NCBI GenBank assembly: GCA_017654935.2
Contig: CM065695.1
Location: 24,479,054 to 24,543,053 of the forward strand
Direction: 5' to 3'
DNA: 64,000 nucleotides
Source: Phymorhynchus buccinoides
Taxonomy: Eukaryota; Mollusca; Gastropoda; Neogastropoda; Raphitomidae
In this document: one piece after another, positions 22,196 to 34,201 of the stretch
Layout of the letters: each line of letters starts with the position of its first letter
Numbering within the stretch: position 1 is the stretch's first letter
Notes under the pieces: generated by a model
Seen by the model: only the letters and a program-made list of their open reading frames with translations
Told to the model about the DNA's origin: nothing
Database searches by the model: none
Translations under genes and position numbers: made by a program

Positions 22196-23012
22196 ACATT
22201 TCAAGGACATTCAGACTGGCTCCTACCGCCTCCATGGCCAGACAATATGAACAGTGCAAGAGACAAAGTACCTAGGTGTCACCATATCTCACGATCTTAG
22301 CTAGAACATCCACATCAATAATGTTGTAAACAAGGCCAACAAGACCTTAGGCTTCCTTCGACGGAATTTAAAAGTGGGCTCCATCGCCATGAAGGAAACA
22401 GCGTACAATGCCTTGGTATGACCCACTCTTGAGTATGCCGCACCTGTCTGGGACCCACACACTGCCAAGAATATCGGCAAGTTAAAGAAAGTGCAACGTT
22501 GTGCAGCTCGATGGGTAGTGAACCGACATTGCCAAACATCGAGCGTGGACAACATGATGTCTGAGCTGCACTGGGAGTGGGACCCACTGAAACTACTGAA
22601 AGACAGACGACGATCGGCAAGGCTGGCCACCTTCCTCAAGTACCATCATGGAGAGGTGGCCATCAACACCCAGCACAGGCCTGTCCCCCATCCACCATCA
22701 CACCAGACAAGACTGTCACACACAGCAGCATATCTTCTTCCGGCAACAAAAACAAATTACAGTAGTAGTAGTAATACTAGTAGTAGTAGTGAGAAGGGGC
22801 CTTGTATGCCCTATCATTCTTCTTACAGGAACAGGAAGTTTTATTTTTTCCACAGGGCTGTGTGTGACTGTGAGTGGAACAGCCTTCCACCTGAGGCAAT
22901 AACATCTGTCTCTTCTTCTTTGCTGTGCATGGCCACAATCATCACATTGATTATTTTGCCACAGAACCGGGGAGGCTCAACCACTCTTACCAGAAGAAAG
23001 GGCCTCAAGTAG
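22196..23012 (+). pseudogene. second LINE ORF2 relic, opposite orientation
   Basis: The plus strand reads KYLGVTISHDL, then LEYAAPVWDPHTAKNIGKLK, QRCAARWV, LKLLKDRRRSARLATFLKYH and FHRAVCDCEWNSLPPEA, ending at a TAG near 23010. This is the thumb and C-terminal region of a different non-LTR element from its minus-strand neighbour. In-frame stops and a TAG-rich microsatellite near 22760-22790 interrupt it. Confidence 0.75.
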
Positions 23013-23033
23013 CCTAGTAGGCCAGAGAAGAAA

Positions 23034-23771
23034 TTATTGAGAGAAAGAGACTAGAGAGAGAGAGAGAGAGAGAGGGAAGCTGGTTGTCATGGTTAGTCCG
23101 TTGACCCCAGAATGGGACCAACGGAGATGGAGGTGGCAGGAGGTGGCAGCAGGCGGGTGTCCAAGCAGATGCTCCCAGACCCTCGCTGTGATTGTGAAAC
23201 ACTCTGGGGTTTTTGCTTCCACTGCTGCTGTTGGTACTAATGGTAGTTCGTTCCACTCCTTTATTGTTCTGGGGGAAAATGAACTCTGGTGATATTGAGT
23301 TCGGTACTGGGGGACAAGGAGCTGTTGAGGGTGACCTCTACGTTGTCGTTGTGACTGAGGTACCAGCTTGCTCCTGCTGATGCTCACCATGCCACTGAGT
23401 GTTTTGTAGAGCATGGTGAGTCTGGTAGCCTGCCGTCACTTTTGCAGAGAGCTCCTGTGGTAGCGATTGAGGTGGAGGTCTTCAAAGCCCAGATTTAACC
23501 CCCCTCCCCTCTTCCCTCCTGACCTCACTTCCCTTTCCCTGGAGCTGATCATCTGGGCAGCGCGCTTACAGATTCGAGATTGACTTTTATACCCCCGTTT
23601 GTAATGCATCATAACCGTCAATATGATGACGTAGGATGTAAAGAATAAGAGAAAGAAGAACCAAAACTGGCAAAAGAACCGTGGCCACAAGCTCAGCTGG
23701 GTCTCGCAGGAGCGTTTCCGTCGAAAACCATGGACGGTTGTGACGCCACACCGCTGCTCACTCGATAACAT
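23034..23771 (-). pseudogene. third LINE ORF2 relic with internal deletion
   Basis: On the minus strand VHGFRRKRSCETQLSL near 23.7 kb is a reverse transcriptase fingers motif. After an unrelated or deleted stretch come DLHLNRYHRSSLQK and FSPRTIKEWNELPLV, and the tail runs into a GA tract at about 23045-23075. The catalytic palm is absent. Confidence 0.75.
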
Positions 23772-24798
23772 ATTAACATAATAGTAAACATTATGCTAAA
23801 TTAAGAGGGAATGTCATTTTGTTTGCATTACTTACGTGCTTGCAAACCTTGAAAAAATGCTGACACAAGTGACAGAGCGAGCTAAACTACTAATGACTAA
23901 TGTAGAGCGTCGAACAAACTTTTCAAACTTTTCAGTGCAAGTGATGCCCCTTTCAGTTTCACCACGAACGTAGGTCCGTGAGTTTCACAGTTCCCGCCTG
24001 ATTATTAGTCTGGAGATGCAGTAACCACTAAAACGCCTATAATGGTCACTAGTTGGTGACGTTTTCTTCTTCTTCACATCACATCACTTTGCCCTCATTA
24101 GTGGTGATTTTTGCATCATATATCAATTTTTTAATATATTTTATTTGCCCGTGGATTTATTTTGGCATGACTTAGCTTTGTTTTTCATCCAAATTGGTAC
24201 AAAAAGTAGGCCTATGTTTTGATAATTCTTTGTCAATACGATTTTTAAATGCATTTACTGAAGGTGATTTGACGGTATCAAATGATAAATTGTTCCATAA
24301 ATTTGTTATTCTATTAGTAAAGAATAAATGAAACTGTCGAAGGTGTTGGTTAGTGTTTTGGTTAGTTTAAAAGTGTGACCCTGAGTAGTATTATGTATGA
24401 CTAGATAAGTGGAAAAGAGGTGCAGTAGTTGAGGAATCATACAAACCATGCAAAATTTTATAACCCTCTATCATTCATATGTCTCCTCGCACCCTCGCAC
24501 TCTTCTCCTTAGACAGCCAACTTCATCACGTTGAAGATTCTGTTGCACTGTTATTTTCGCTCTGTCCCCATGGCAATAACATGCAATGACATATGCAATT
24601 AAGTCGTATTTTACCAGCGCAGGGTAACGGAAACAAAACTGCGGCAAAGTGATATTGTCACAAGTTACTAGCGCAGAGTAACCCGGCAACAACAACAAAA
24701 GCAGTCATGTTGTTACTACCGCAGAGTAACGAAAAAAAAGAAGCAGTCATAATTATTCACTAGCGCAGGGTAACGAGAAGAAAAAAAATCAAAGGGCG

Positions 24799-24802
<4 letters not shown>
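23772..24802. other. intergenic, four repeated short hairpins
   Basis: No gene is seen. Between 24610 and 24780 a motif of the form TTACTAGCGCAGAGTAAC occurs four times (near 24611, 24664, 24712 and 24757). Each is an imperfect inverted repeat with GTTACT/AGTAAC arms. Confidence 0.45.
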
Positions 24803-24842
<40 letters not shown>

Positions 24843-24987
24843 AAAAAACATTTATCTTTTAAAGATAAATTACGATCGATGTGGAACACTTGAAAATATT
24901 CCATTTCACAATTCGTCTGTAAAAATGAAGACCATTAAGACCATTGTATTTTTGTTATCTACTTGTTGATCAATAATTGATTGTAAA

Positions 24988-25045
24988 GCGCTTTGGGCTC
25001 ATTTGAGGTAAAGCGTTATATAAATGTACTATTATTACTATTAAG
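24988..25045 (+). repeat. retroelement 3' tail (AAGCGCT...ATATAAATG ATT-rich)
   Basis: GTAAAGCGCTTTGGGCTC is followed by GCGTTATATAAATGTA and ATT-rich units. The same tail style appears in the duplicate (27826-27884) and at 30615-30690 and 34883-34960. It resembles the conserved 3' tails shared by some LINEs and the SINEs that use them. Confidence 0.5.
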
Positions 25046-26342
25046 AAAAGAACTGAATCAAGAATCAAGCAATCGAAATGTGCATGGCTATTGTGAAATG
25101 TACGTGTATTCAGCTGAATACAGTTATTGAAGTGTCACTTGATAAAAGTTGATTGAGTATTAGGTCTACTAGTCCGGATTGCCAAAGCTGATACCTTGCA
25201 ATGCATCAAGTTTTTTTCTTTGCACTTTTCACCTCAGTTTTCAATGCTGATTTGAAATCCGATGGGGGCTGGGCTGAAAAAAATGGGCAATTTGAGTTAT
25301 TGACAAAACTCCAAGATGGCCGCGATATGAATAAATGCAGGCCAGAGACATCATTTGTTCAGTTTAAAGCTACAAATTGCATGGAAACTTTGCTGTTAGC
25401 AATTTAATATCAATTGTAAAGTTCCATGTAAAATACTACCAGAAGATATAAAAAAAATTCTACTGGTGTCGCCGAGCAGCAGGCATTTCCTCAGATACTT
25501 TTCCCCCTCCAGCTTCTCTCCATTGGATTTAGCATTCAACATATCATAGTGAAAAAGGAGGCTAGTTACTATGTTTAGGTATTGATATCTTCAGTTATAA
25601 TGTTGCATGGAAGCTGTTGCTATAATTAGATCTATAATTAGGTCCATAATTGGATCTGTCATGAAAGTTTTTGGTGATTTTGTCTATGGAAAAAATCCCT
25701 GTCTTAGAATGTCTATGGCACATCATTTATCTCTTAAGATAAAAGGGAAAAGTCTTTTGGTGACACTTTAGTTTAAACCCTTCCATTAATTAAAAAGGAA
25801 CAAAAATGTGTGACAGACAGACAAAACCAAAATCATATATGCCTCATATGATTCTTCATGGGCCGAGAACAGTATTAAGACTTCCATGTGTGTCAAAACG
25901 CAACACAGCATTATATTGCTGCCGTTATGCGCCTAAGTAAGAAAGAATTAGGCCCAGACCCAGCATGTCCGACTTCGGCTGGAGGAAATGTTTTTGAAAG
26001 TTTCTTGAAAAAAGGCAGGAGAATGGACCGGAAAGGCAGAAAGATAGTAAGATGACAGTAAGTAAGCAAGGGGGGAAAGGCAGAGTTAAAGAGAGTGACA
26101 GATTAGAGGAAGTTGCAAGCACAGAACTTCCAGAAGATGGGGGAACTATTTATACAAAAGGCCCCTGGTATCCCCACGGGGGCATTGGAAGTTCAAGTTT
26201 GACATCCAGGACACATCGTTTGCTGAAATCTGACATAGAATTTAGAAATAGAAGAGACAAGTTTAGCTGTTTCTTATTATTTAGTTTTTAATATGATTAT
26301 GGTGTTATCTCATGCACTATCACATATAAACCTATTTCATTT

Positions 26343-26730
26343 TTAGCCCTTTCACCGCCTGCCATTTTTCTGCAAAAAAATACCATTCAACTAACCGGGT
26401 AGAGAAACAACATTATCTGCAATGTTGGGAATTCCTTTGTGACATGTACGACGTTAGGCCTATCCTTACCCCCCAAAATTAAGAAAATAGGGTCTTCGGA
26501 TAACAGGCCCTGATTTGACCTGATCAGAGACATGAAACGCTGGGGAGACTTCTATTTTTAGTTCCTTTGTTTTTGTGTTGATTTTTAGTTTGGTTTATTT
26601 TTCTTTCTGTCAACGCTGTATAAGTGTCCAGTGGGACAGAGCAGCGTAGACAGATTCAGATGCCTTTTAGTGACATGGGTGTTAAACCATTGTGGTGCAT
26701 AAATGCGACATTGGCGGTGAAACGGTTAAA
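26343..26730. mobile_element. probable MITE with CTTTCACCGCC ends (in duplicated unit)
   Basis: The left end reads GCCCTTTCACCGCC and the right end GGCGGTGAAACGGTTAA. The duplicate is at 29180-29568. The inverted ends are short and the target site is not clear. Confidence 0.4.
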
Positions 26731-26845
26731 TTAACCTTTGGGGCTGATAACAGTTTGAAACCGAGTACCACTGCTAATGGCTATGCATGTTTATTATACA
26801 TACAGATGAAATGTATGCATTCAGATTGACATACAATATCTCACA

Positions 26846-27004
<159 letters not shown>

Positions 27005-27465
27005 GGTTACAATGCTATATCATTGTCACATTGAAAATAAAACAGAACATTTTTGTCCAAAATCAAATCATATGAATTTATTCCTTGAAGATAAACATGT
27101 CTCAAGAAATCATGACAGATAAAATGGGTTTGATGACATTATATCAAGAGTATTATTAAAGAATGCATGGCACTGTTTAGAACTATTTCAGCACCGTAAT
27201 TTCAAAACAACTCGGGTTATCAGTGCATTAGTTTTCTTGAAGTTTAACACACTTAAAGTTTAACAATATTATGAGTAAGTGATATGTATCCAAAAATCAT
27301 GACAGATCAGACTTGCATAAATTCCTAAGAAACGAAAGAACATGGAATGAAAAGAACACAAAATTAAAATATCTTGTTTGTGACCCAGCACCGCCACGAA
27401 AGGGACATCTATTAGATTAGTTTCACTGTGTGTTGACTGCAATGTCTACGTCAGCTTTGTTGCGC

Positions 27466-27468
27466 GAG

Positions 27469-27565
<97 letters not shown>
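27466..27565. repeat. GA microsatellite 2 and following TG tract
   Basis: GA tract of about 95 bp, followed at 27645-27679 by (TG)n, which forms the duplication junction. The second-copy counterpart is 30269-30362. Confidence 0.85.
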
Positions 27566-27566
<1 letters not shown>

Positions 27567-27643
27567 TGTGTTGTTGATGCTTTATTGAACTGATTGTATT
27601 TTGTATTGTGTTCTTTGGTGGGGTGAGTGGTGGTGATGGTAAC

Positions 27644-27681
<38 letters not shown>

Positions 27682-29683
27682 AAAAAACATTTATCTTTTA
27701 AAGATAAATTACGATCGATGTGGAACACTTGAAAATATTCCATTTCACAATTCGTCTGTAAAAATGAAGACCATTAAGACCATTGTATTTTTGTTATCTA
27801 CTTGTTGATCAATAATTGATTGTAAAGCGCTTTGGGCTCATTTGAGGTAAAGCGTTATATAAATGTACTATTATTACTATTAAGAAAAGAACTGAATCAA
27901 GAATCAAGCAATCGAAATGTGCATGGCTATTGTGAAATGTACGTGTATTCAGCTGAATACAGTTATTGAAGTGTCACTTGATAAAAGTTGATTGAGTATT
28001 AGGTCTACTAGTCCGGATTGCCAAAGCTGATACCTTGCAATGCATCAAGTTTTTTTCTTTGCACTTTTCACCTCAGTTTTCAATGCTGATTTGAAATCCG
28101 ATGGGGGCTGGGCTGAAAAAAATGGGCAATTTGAGTTATTGACAAAACTCCAAGATGGCCGCGATATGAATAAATGCAGGCCAGAGACATCATTTGTTCA
28201 GTTTAAAGCTACAAATTGCATGGAAACTTTGCTGTTAGCAATTTAATATCAATTGTAAAGTTCCATGTAAAATACTACCAGAAGATATAAAAAAAATTCT
28301 CCTGGTGTCGCCGAGCAGCAGGCATTTCCTCAGATACTTTTCCCCCTCCAGCTTCTCTCCATTGGATTTAGCATTCAACATATCATAGTGAAAAAGGAGG
28401 CAAGTTACTATGTTTAAGGTATTGATATCTTCAGTTATAATGTTGCATGGAAGCTGTTGCTATAATTAGATCTATAATTAGGTCCATAATTGGATCTGTC
28501 ATGAAAGTTTTTGGTGATTTTGTCTATGGAAAAAATCCCTGTCTTAGAATGTCTATGGCACATCATTTATCTCTTAAGATAAAAGGGAAAAGTCTTTTGG
28601 TGACACTTTAGTTTAAACCCTTCCATTAATTAAAAAGGAACAAAAATGTGTGACAGACAGACAAAACCAAAATCATATATGCCTCATATGATTCTTCATG
28701 GGCCGAGAACAGTATTAAGACTTCCATGTGTGTCAAAACGCAACACAGCATTATATTGCTGCCGTTATGCGCCTAAGTAAGAAAGAATTAGGCCCAGACC
28801 CAGCATGTCCGACTTCGGCTGGAGGAAATGTTTTTGAAAGTTTCTTGAAAAAAGGCAGGAGAATGGACCGGAAAGGCAGAAAGATAGTAAGATGACAGTA
28901 AGTAAGCAAGGGAAAAGGCAGAGTTAAAGAGAGTGACAGATTAGAGGAAGTTGCAAGCACAGAACTTCCAGAAGATGGGGGAACTATTTATACAAAAGGC
29001 CCCTGGTATCCCCACGGGGGCATTGGAAGTTCAAGTTTGACATCCAGGACACATCGTTTGCTGAAATCTGACATAGAATTTAGAAATAGAAGAGACAAGT
29101 TTAGCTGTTTCTTATTATTTAGTTTTTAATATGATTATGGTGTTATCTCATGCACTATCACATATAAACCTATTTCATTTTTAGCCCTTTCACCGCCTGC
29201 CATTTTTCTGCAAAAAAATACCATTAAACTTAACCGGGTAGAGAAAACATTATCTGCAATGTTGGGAATTCCTTTGTGACATGTACGACGTTAGGCCTAT
29301 CCTTACCCCCCAAAATTAAGAAAATAGGGTCTTCGGATAACAGGCCCTGATTTGACCTGATCAGAGACATGAAACGCTGGGGAGACTTCTATTTTTAGTT
29401 CCTTTGTTTTTGTGTTGATTTTTAGTTTGGTTTATTTTTCTTTCTGTCAACGCTGTATAAGTGTCCAGTGGGACAGAGCAGCGTAGACAGATTCAGATGC
29501 CTTTTAGTGACATGGGTGTTAAACCATTGTGGTGCATAAATGCGACATTGGCGGTGAAACGGTTAAATTAACCTTTGGGGCTGATAACAGTTTGAAACCG
29601 AGTACCACTGCTAATGGCTATGCATGTTTATTATACATACAGATGAAATGTATGCATTCAGATTGACATACAATATCTCACAC

Positions 29684-29805
<122 letters not shown>

Positions 29806-30180
29806 GGTTACAATGCTATATCATTGTCACATTGAAAATAAAACAGAACATTTTTGTCCAAAATCAAATCATATGAATTTATTCCTTGAAGATAAACATG
29901 TCTCAAGAAATCATGACAGATAAAATGGGTTTGATGACATTATATCAAGAGTATTATTAAAGAATGCATGGCACTGTTTAGAACTATTTCAGCACCGTAA
30001 TTTCAAAACAACTCGGGTTATCAGTGCATTAGTTTTCTTGAAGTTTAACACACTTAAAGTTTAACAATATTATGAGTAAGTGATATGTATCCAAAAATCA
30101 TGACAGATCAGACTTGCATAAATTCCTAAGAAACGAAAGAACATGGAATGAAAAGAACACAAAATTAAAATATCTTGTTT

Positions 30181-30267
30181 GTGACCCAGCACCGCCACGA
30201 AAGGGACATCTATTAGATTAGTTTCACTGTGTGTTGACTGCAATGTCTACGTCAGCTTTGTTGCGCG

Positions 30268-30365
<98 letters not shown>

Positions 30366-31058
30366 TGTGTTGTTGATGCTTTATTGAACTGATTGTATTT
30401 TGTATTGTGTTCTTTGGTGGGGTGAGTGGTGGTGATGGTAACGGTGTGTGTGTGCGTGTGCGTGTGCGTGCGTGCGCGAGTGAGTGTGTGTGTGTATATG
30501 TATATGTGCGTGCCTGCGTGGGTGGGGGTGGTGAGTGTATGTGTATGCCTATTAACATGTGTGTGAGCGATTATTTGTTTTGTTCTTGAATTTCTTGCTT
30601 TTTAATTTTGTTGTTGTTAAGCGCATAGAGCTCCACATTTGGTGGAGGAGTGCGCTATATAAATGATTCACTATTATTATTATTATTATTCTGAGAAAAT
30701 TATACAGTTAGAAACTTCAGGCAATTCTCTTTCTAATGATGCAAGAACCATTCTTGTATTTTTCTCCGTTCCAGAGTTATGAACATTATTTTAAAGTTAG
30801 TAGGGTAAGCGTCTGCCATTTAACACAGTTTAAAGTCTAGCCCCGCTGAAGAAAATCCATTGACCTACTCGTTTTAAAACACTTATATTTAGACACCATA
30901 TTAAAGAATGTCCATTATAAATATGACAGATAAGATGTTGGAGAACACAAAACTCCCCATAACTCAAAATTGACAAAAAATGAAATATTTGAATTTCCAA
31001 GCCTGTTGTTAGAATCTATCCCAGCGACTTAATGTCCCTTTCGTGGTGCTGGGTCACA
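30181..31058. mobile_element. inverted-repeat element ending in GTGACCCAGCACC
   Basis: GTGACCCAGCACCGCCACG at 30181 is mirrored by CGTGGTGCTGGGTCAC ending near 31058 (arms about 28 bp). The left half alone is also present at 27381 in copy 1 of the tandem duplication, where no right end follows. The interior contains GA and TG microsatellites and a retroelement tail. Confidence 0.6.
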
Positions 31059-32380
31059 TATATGTGGCAGTGAGACAGAAATGATTAATCACATTGACAC
31101 TAAATGACTAAACACATTGTTATCAATATCAGAGCACATTTTAAAAAAGAGCTACCGGGTAGGTAACATTTATTTTATGAAACAGGCCTACTACTAATAA
31201 GTACTGTAAGTCATCTATTACTGTCCTTTTAATTTTTATCCTAATGTTTATTCCCACAGCCAGTTGGGAACAATTAAACCTTCGCTTGCTTCTCTGTCTC
31301 AATGAATATTAGTGTATATTATTTATCTATTATTTTTGGTTGACAGGCTTTAAAGTGATTGAAAGTAAGCTATTTCTGCTACATGTTACTGATTTTTTCC
31401 TTATCATTGTCCTGATATTGTTACTATTACACACATTACAATGTTGCATCTTTGAATAACCGGAAGAAAGAATATATTCAAAAGCTGCCCCGTATCAATT
31501 CACGAACATCTGTCAATTCTTTGACAGACTGGATTTACTTATAAATCCAAACAAACATGGCAATTGTATGATTTTTTGGGTAAGAAAGCGTGGCAGACGA
31601 CAATGGGGCACATCAAATCAATTCATAAACATCTTGTCAAAAAATCGTGACAGACTGGATTTGCATAAACATATCCAAACAACAAACAGCGACACAACCA
31701 AAAAAACCCTGACATAGTGACTATAGGGCAGCACGCTAAGCACTGCAAAAACAGTTAATCACAACTCAAACTCATTGCACCAATATAATGAGACCCCCTA
31801 CACACAAAAAAAACAACACCCAATGAGAAGCATTTTAAATGCGTATCATATCTCAGAAAGTAGTAATGACCACAACACTTTTCGAAAGAGCAAAAAATAG
31901 TAAATTAGCAGATAACATAATGACACATCAAATACTAACAGTTTTAAACACATACACACACACGCATTTCTGTCTACTTTTGGGGGGCCCCTATCAAGTA
32001 CTGAACCAAAACAACTTTCCGTGAGTTCACTCTCCTGCACACACTCTCCCTCTCTCTGCTTTTGCCGCCAAAAAAACCCAACAAACTTTCCACAAGTTAA
32101 CTCTCTCTGTGCTTTTTGGCCAAAAAATCTCCTCGAGTTAACTCTCTTTCTATCTCATGCACACACTCCATCTCTGCTTTTGTAATCAAGAAATACACAA
32201 AAACTCTCCACGAGTTAACTCTGTCTCTTTCAGTCTCTCATGCACACATACTTTGAGCACTGTTCTGGTCCTGAGTAATTAAATGATGTAAAAAAGAAAT
32301 GTCTGAGTTCACACTCATGCACACGTTTTCGATCTCTGCTTTTCTGGCCAAGTAATGCAGAAAAAAAATTGTCCACAAGT
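31059..32380. other. intergenic, no gene seen
   Basis: AT-rich sequence without a convincing exon. From about 32040 it becomes pyrimidine-rich, with repeated phrases such as CACGAGTTAACTCT. Confidence 0.4.
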
Positions 32381-32394
32381 TCAATCCCTCGCTC

Positions 32395-32540
32395 GAGTCT
32401 CTCTCAAGCACTTTCTGACTTGCACTCTCTCTCTCTCTCTCTGAGTCTCTCTCTCAAGCACTTTCTGACTCGCACTCTCTCTCTCAAGCACTTTCTGACT
32501 CGCAGTCTCTCTCTCAAGCACTTTCTGACTCAGGAGTATC
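32395..32540. repeat. tandem repeat, about 30-36 bp unit
   Basis: Units of CTCTCTCAAGCACTTTCTGA plus CTCGCA occur about four times within CT-rich DNA. The minus-strand frame that crosses them is low complexity and is not a gene. Confidence 0.75.
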
Positions 32541-32640
32541 TCTCTTGAGTCTCTCTCATGCATTCTCACACACACACAGTCTGTCTCTTTTTGTATCTCC
32601 CTCCTCAGTCTCTGTTATTCCTCACTCCTCCACCTTCCCG

Positions 32641-33945
32641 TCAACGTTCACCTCCTCGACCCCCGACAAGCAGCAGAAATGAACAGCGGTGTTCCTTGCA
32701 CAGATCTTTCATGCTCCTCACCGCTTCGCTCCCTTTCATCTCCTCCTTTCCTACCATCACCTCCAGACGCGCAAGCGGCGTCTCCGCCTTGACTGCATCC
32801 GTCAAGGGCGGGAAGGATTCCGACGACACCCTCAGCCGACATTCGACTGTCAACTCCGGGCATGCCGATGTCAGCTGACGCCAGGCCGACCCCGACACAA
32901 ACGGGAATCTCCTCCCCTGGTCGATGGTCGGCCTGTAGTCCTTGTGAAGGAGGACAAGTTTTTTGAGCGGGGTGCGTTTCCCCGAAGAAAGCTCGCGGAG
33001 CAGGTTCTCGCTGGCGTTGTGGAAACTGAGACAAAGTTCTTGCAGGCTCGGGAAATGAGTGACCAACACTGCCGTCGGCGTCGGAGATGTCTGATGGATG
33101 TAGTCGGGACGTGGTAGAGCGTCCTCGTGGCAGATTTCAGGCAGGACCAAGCGGTCGACCGACTGGCAGAACTTGCTTCTCCAGTCATGGAAGTGCAACA
33201 TTTCCAGCGCTTTATCAACCGTGGAGGAAGGGTCGCCGTCCAGCTGCAGGGTGACGTGGGTGTTGGTCGTGAGCAGCTCCCTCATTTGCGCCGCTTCGTC
33301 AGGGGGTTGCGGTATGGGCTCACGACAATCACACGTCCGGTCAAGTTTACCACGAGGATGAAAATTAAAAAACCTCTCACTCCTCTTGGCTTTCAGAATG
33401 CCGCCGCAGCGACGACACTCGAAGTTATCATCCCATGCGGCACACTCCTCCGCTGGGTCCTCCAGAAAATGACGCATGTCTTCCGGGTCGTGGACCAGGA
33501 CTTTGACCCGCTTCAGGACCCCTCTCTCGGCGAATCTGCGCAGCGTCTGGATCGCCGAAGCGCTCAGAAGAAGCGAGCGCACGACCACCTCCACGTTTCG
33601 GAAATCTTCCTGGTACTTCAGCATGAAAGTCTGGTTTGCCTGAATTTGTCGAATCTCCTTTTTGGTCATTTTGCCGTCGCACTTGAGGTGAACAGAAGCT
33701 TCTAACCAAAGCGAGGCACGGTCCATGATGCCGTTCATTTCGCGACACGTCCTGGCCAGGCGCCCTCGCTCGCGGTCAGGCATCACGTTGAAGATGTTCT
33801 CCAGGACCACGCCGGGTAGGTCCCCCAGGGTTAAGGGGGGGTGCAGGGGGGTGGACTCCTGGAGATCCTTGTTGCCTTCGCCTCCATCACCACCACCCAC
33901 AGCATTGTCAGGGACCAGGTGGTTAGCAGCCATCTCGGCGTCCAT
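32641..33945 (-). CDS. F-box protein
   Basis: One coding exon of 435 codons (434 residues). The acceptor TTTTTTTTCAG lies directly before the ATG at 33945, so a non-coding leader exon is implied. Residues about 38-83 form an F-box (LTLGDLPGVVLENIFNVM, RERGRLARTCREMN, then a Trp near 80). This would bind SKP1 and place the protein in an SCF ubiquitin ligase as the substrate receptor. Residues 177-207 hold CRRC and CDC, a possible metal-binding knuckle. The C-terminal half has leucine-rich stretches (FPSLQELCLSFHNASENLL, TPLKKLVLL) that suggest degenerate LRRs. The high GC and lack of breaks contrast with the surrounding repeats and support a real gene. I cannot assign an orthologue. Near 32650 a GAG|GTGAAC could act as a donor, so a short downstream exon is possible but not needed. 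Confidence 0.8.
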   Translation of the reverse strand: MDAEMAANHLVPDNAVGGGDGGEGNKDLQESTPLHPPLTLGDLPGVVLENIFNVMPDRERGRLARTCREMNGIMDRASLWLEASVHLKCDGKMTKKEIRQIQANQTFMLKYQEDFRNVEVVVRSLLLSASAIQTLRRFAERGVLKRVKVLVHDPEDMRHFLEDPAEECAAWDDNFECRRCGGILKAKRSERFFNFHPRGKLDRTCDCREPIPQPPDEAAQMRELLTTNTHVTLQLDGDPSSTVDKALEMLHFHDWRSKFCQSVDRLVLPEICHEDALPRPDYIHQTSPTPTAVLVTHFPSLQELCLSFHNASENLLRELSSGKRTPLKKLVLLHKDYRPTIDQGRRFPFVSGSAWRQLTSACPELTVECRLRVSSESFPPLTDAVKAETPLARLEVMVGKEEMKGSEAVRSMKDLCKEHRCSFLLLVGGRGGER

Positions 33946-34069
33946 CTGAAAAAAAACAAAAAAAACAGAAGACAAGAAATTAGATCACTTCTAGCCGGGC
34001 CATGACAATCAATCAATATTTTTATTGTCCATTTTACAGAAAATTCTTTCTGCAGCGATAAAACACTAA

Positions 34070-34135
34070 TGTTGTCATCCGTAGCTTGATGCACTTGTAC
34101 CAGAGTGTTCAAGCGCTTCCGCTCACACGCACACA
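34070..34135. repeat. partial S2 repeat
   Basis: Shares CACTTGTACCAGAGTGTTCAAG with the S2 family and ends in a CA-rich tract. It lies in the presumed first intron of the F-box gene. Confidence 0.45.
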
Positions 34136-34201
34136 CACACGCAACACACACTCTGTGGAAATCCTGAAAAGTAGAGTCCAAGAGCCGCCTCCTCATCTAT
34201 A

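Noticed and set aside
32689..33705. Plus-strand and alternate minus frames opposite the F-box gene
   Set aside because: They are GC-rich antisense shadows. Only the 434-residue minus frame contains an F-box and follows a proper acceptor.
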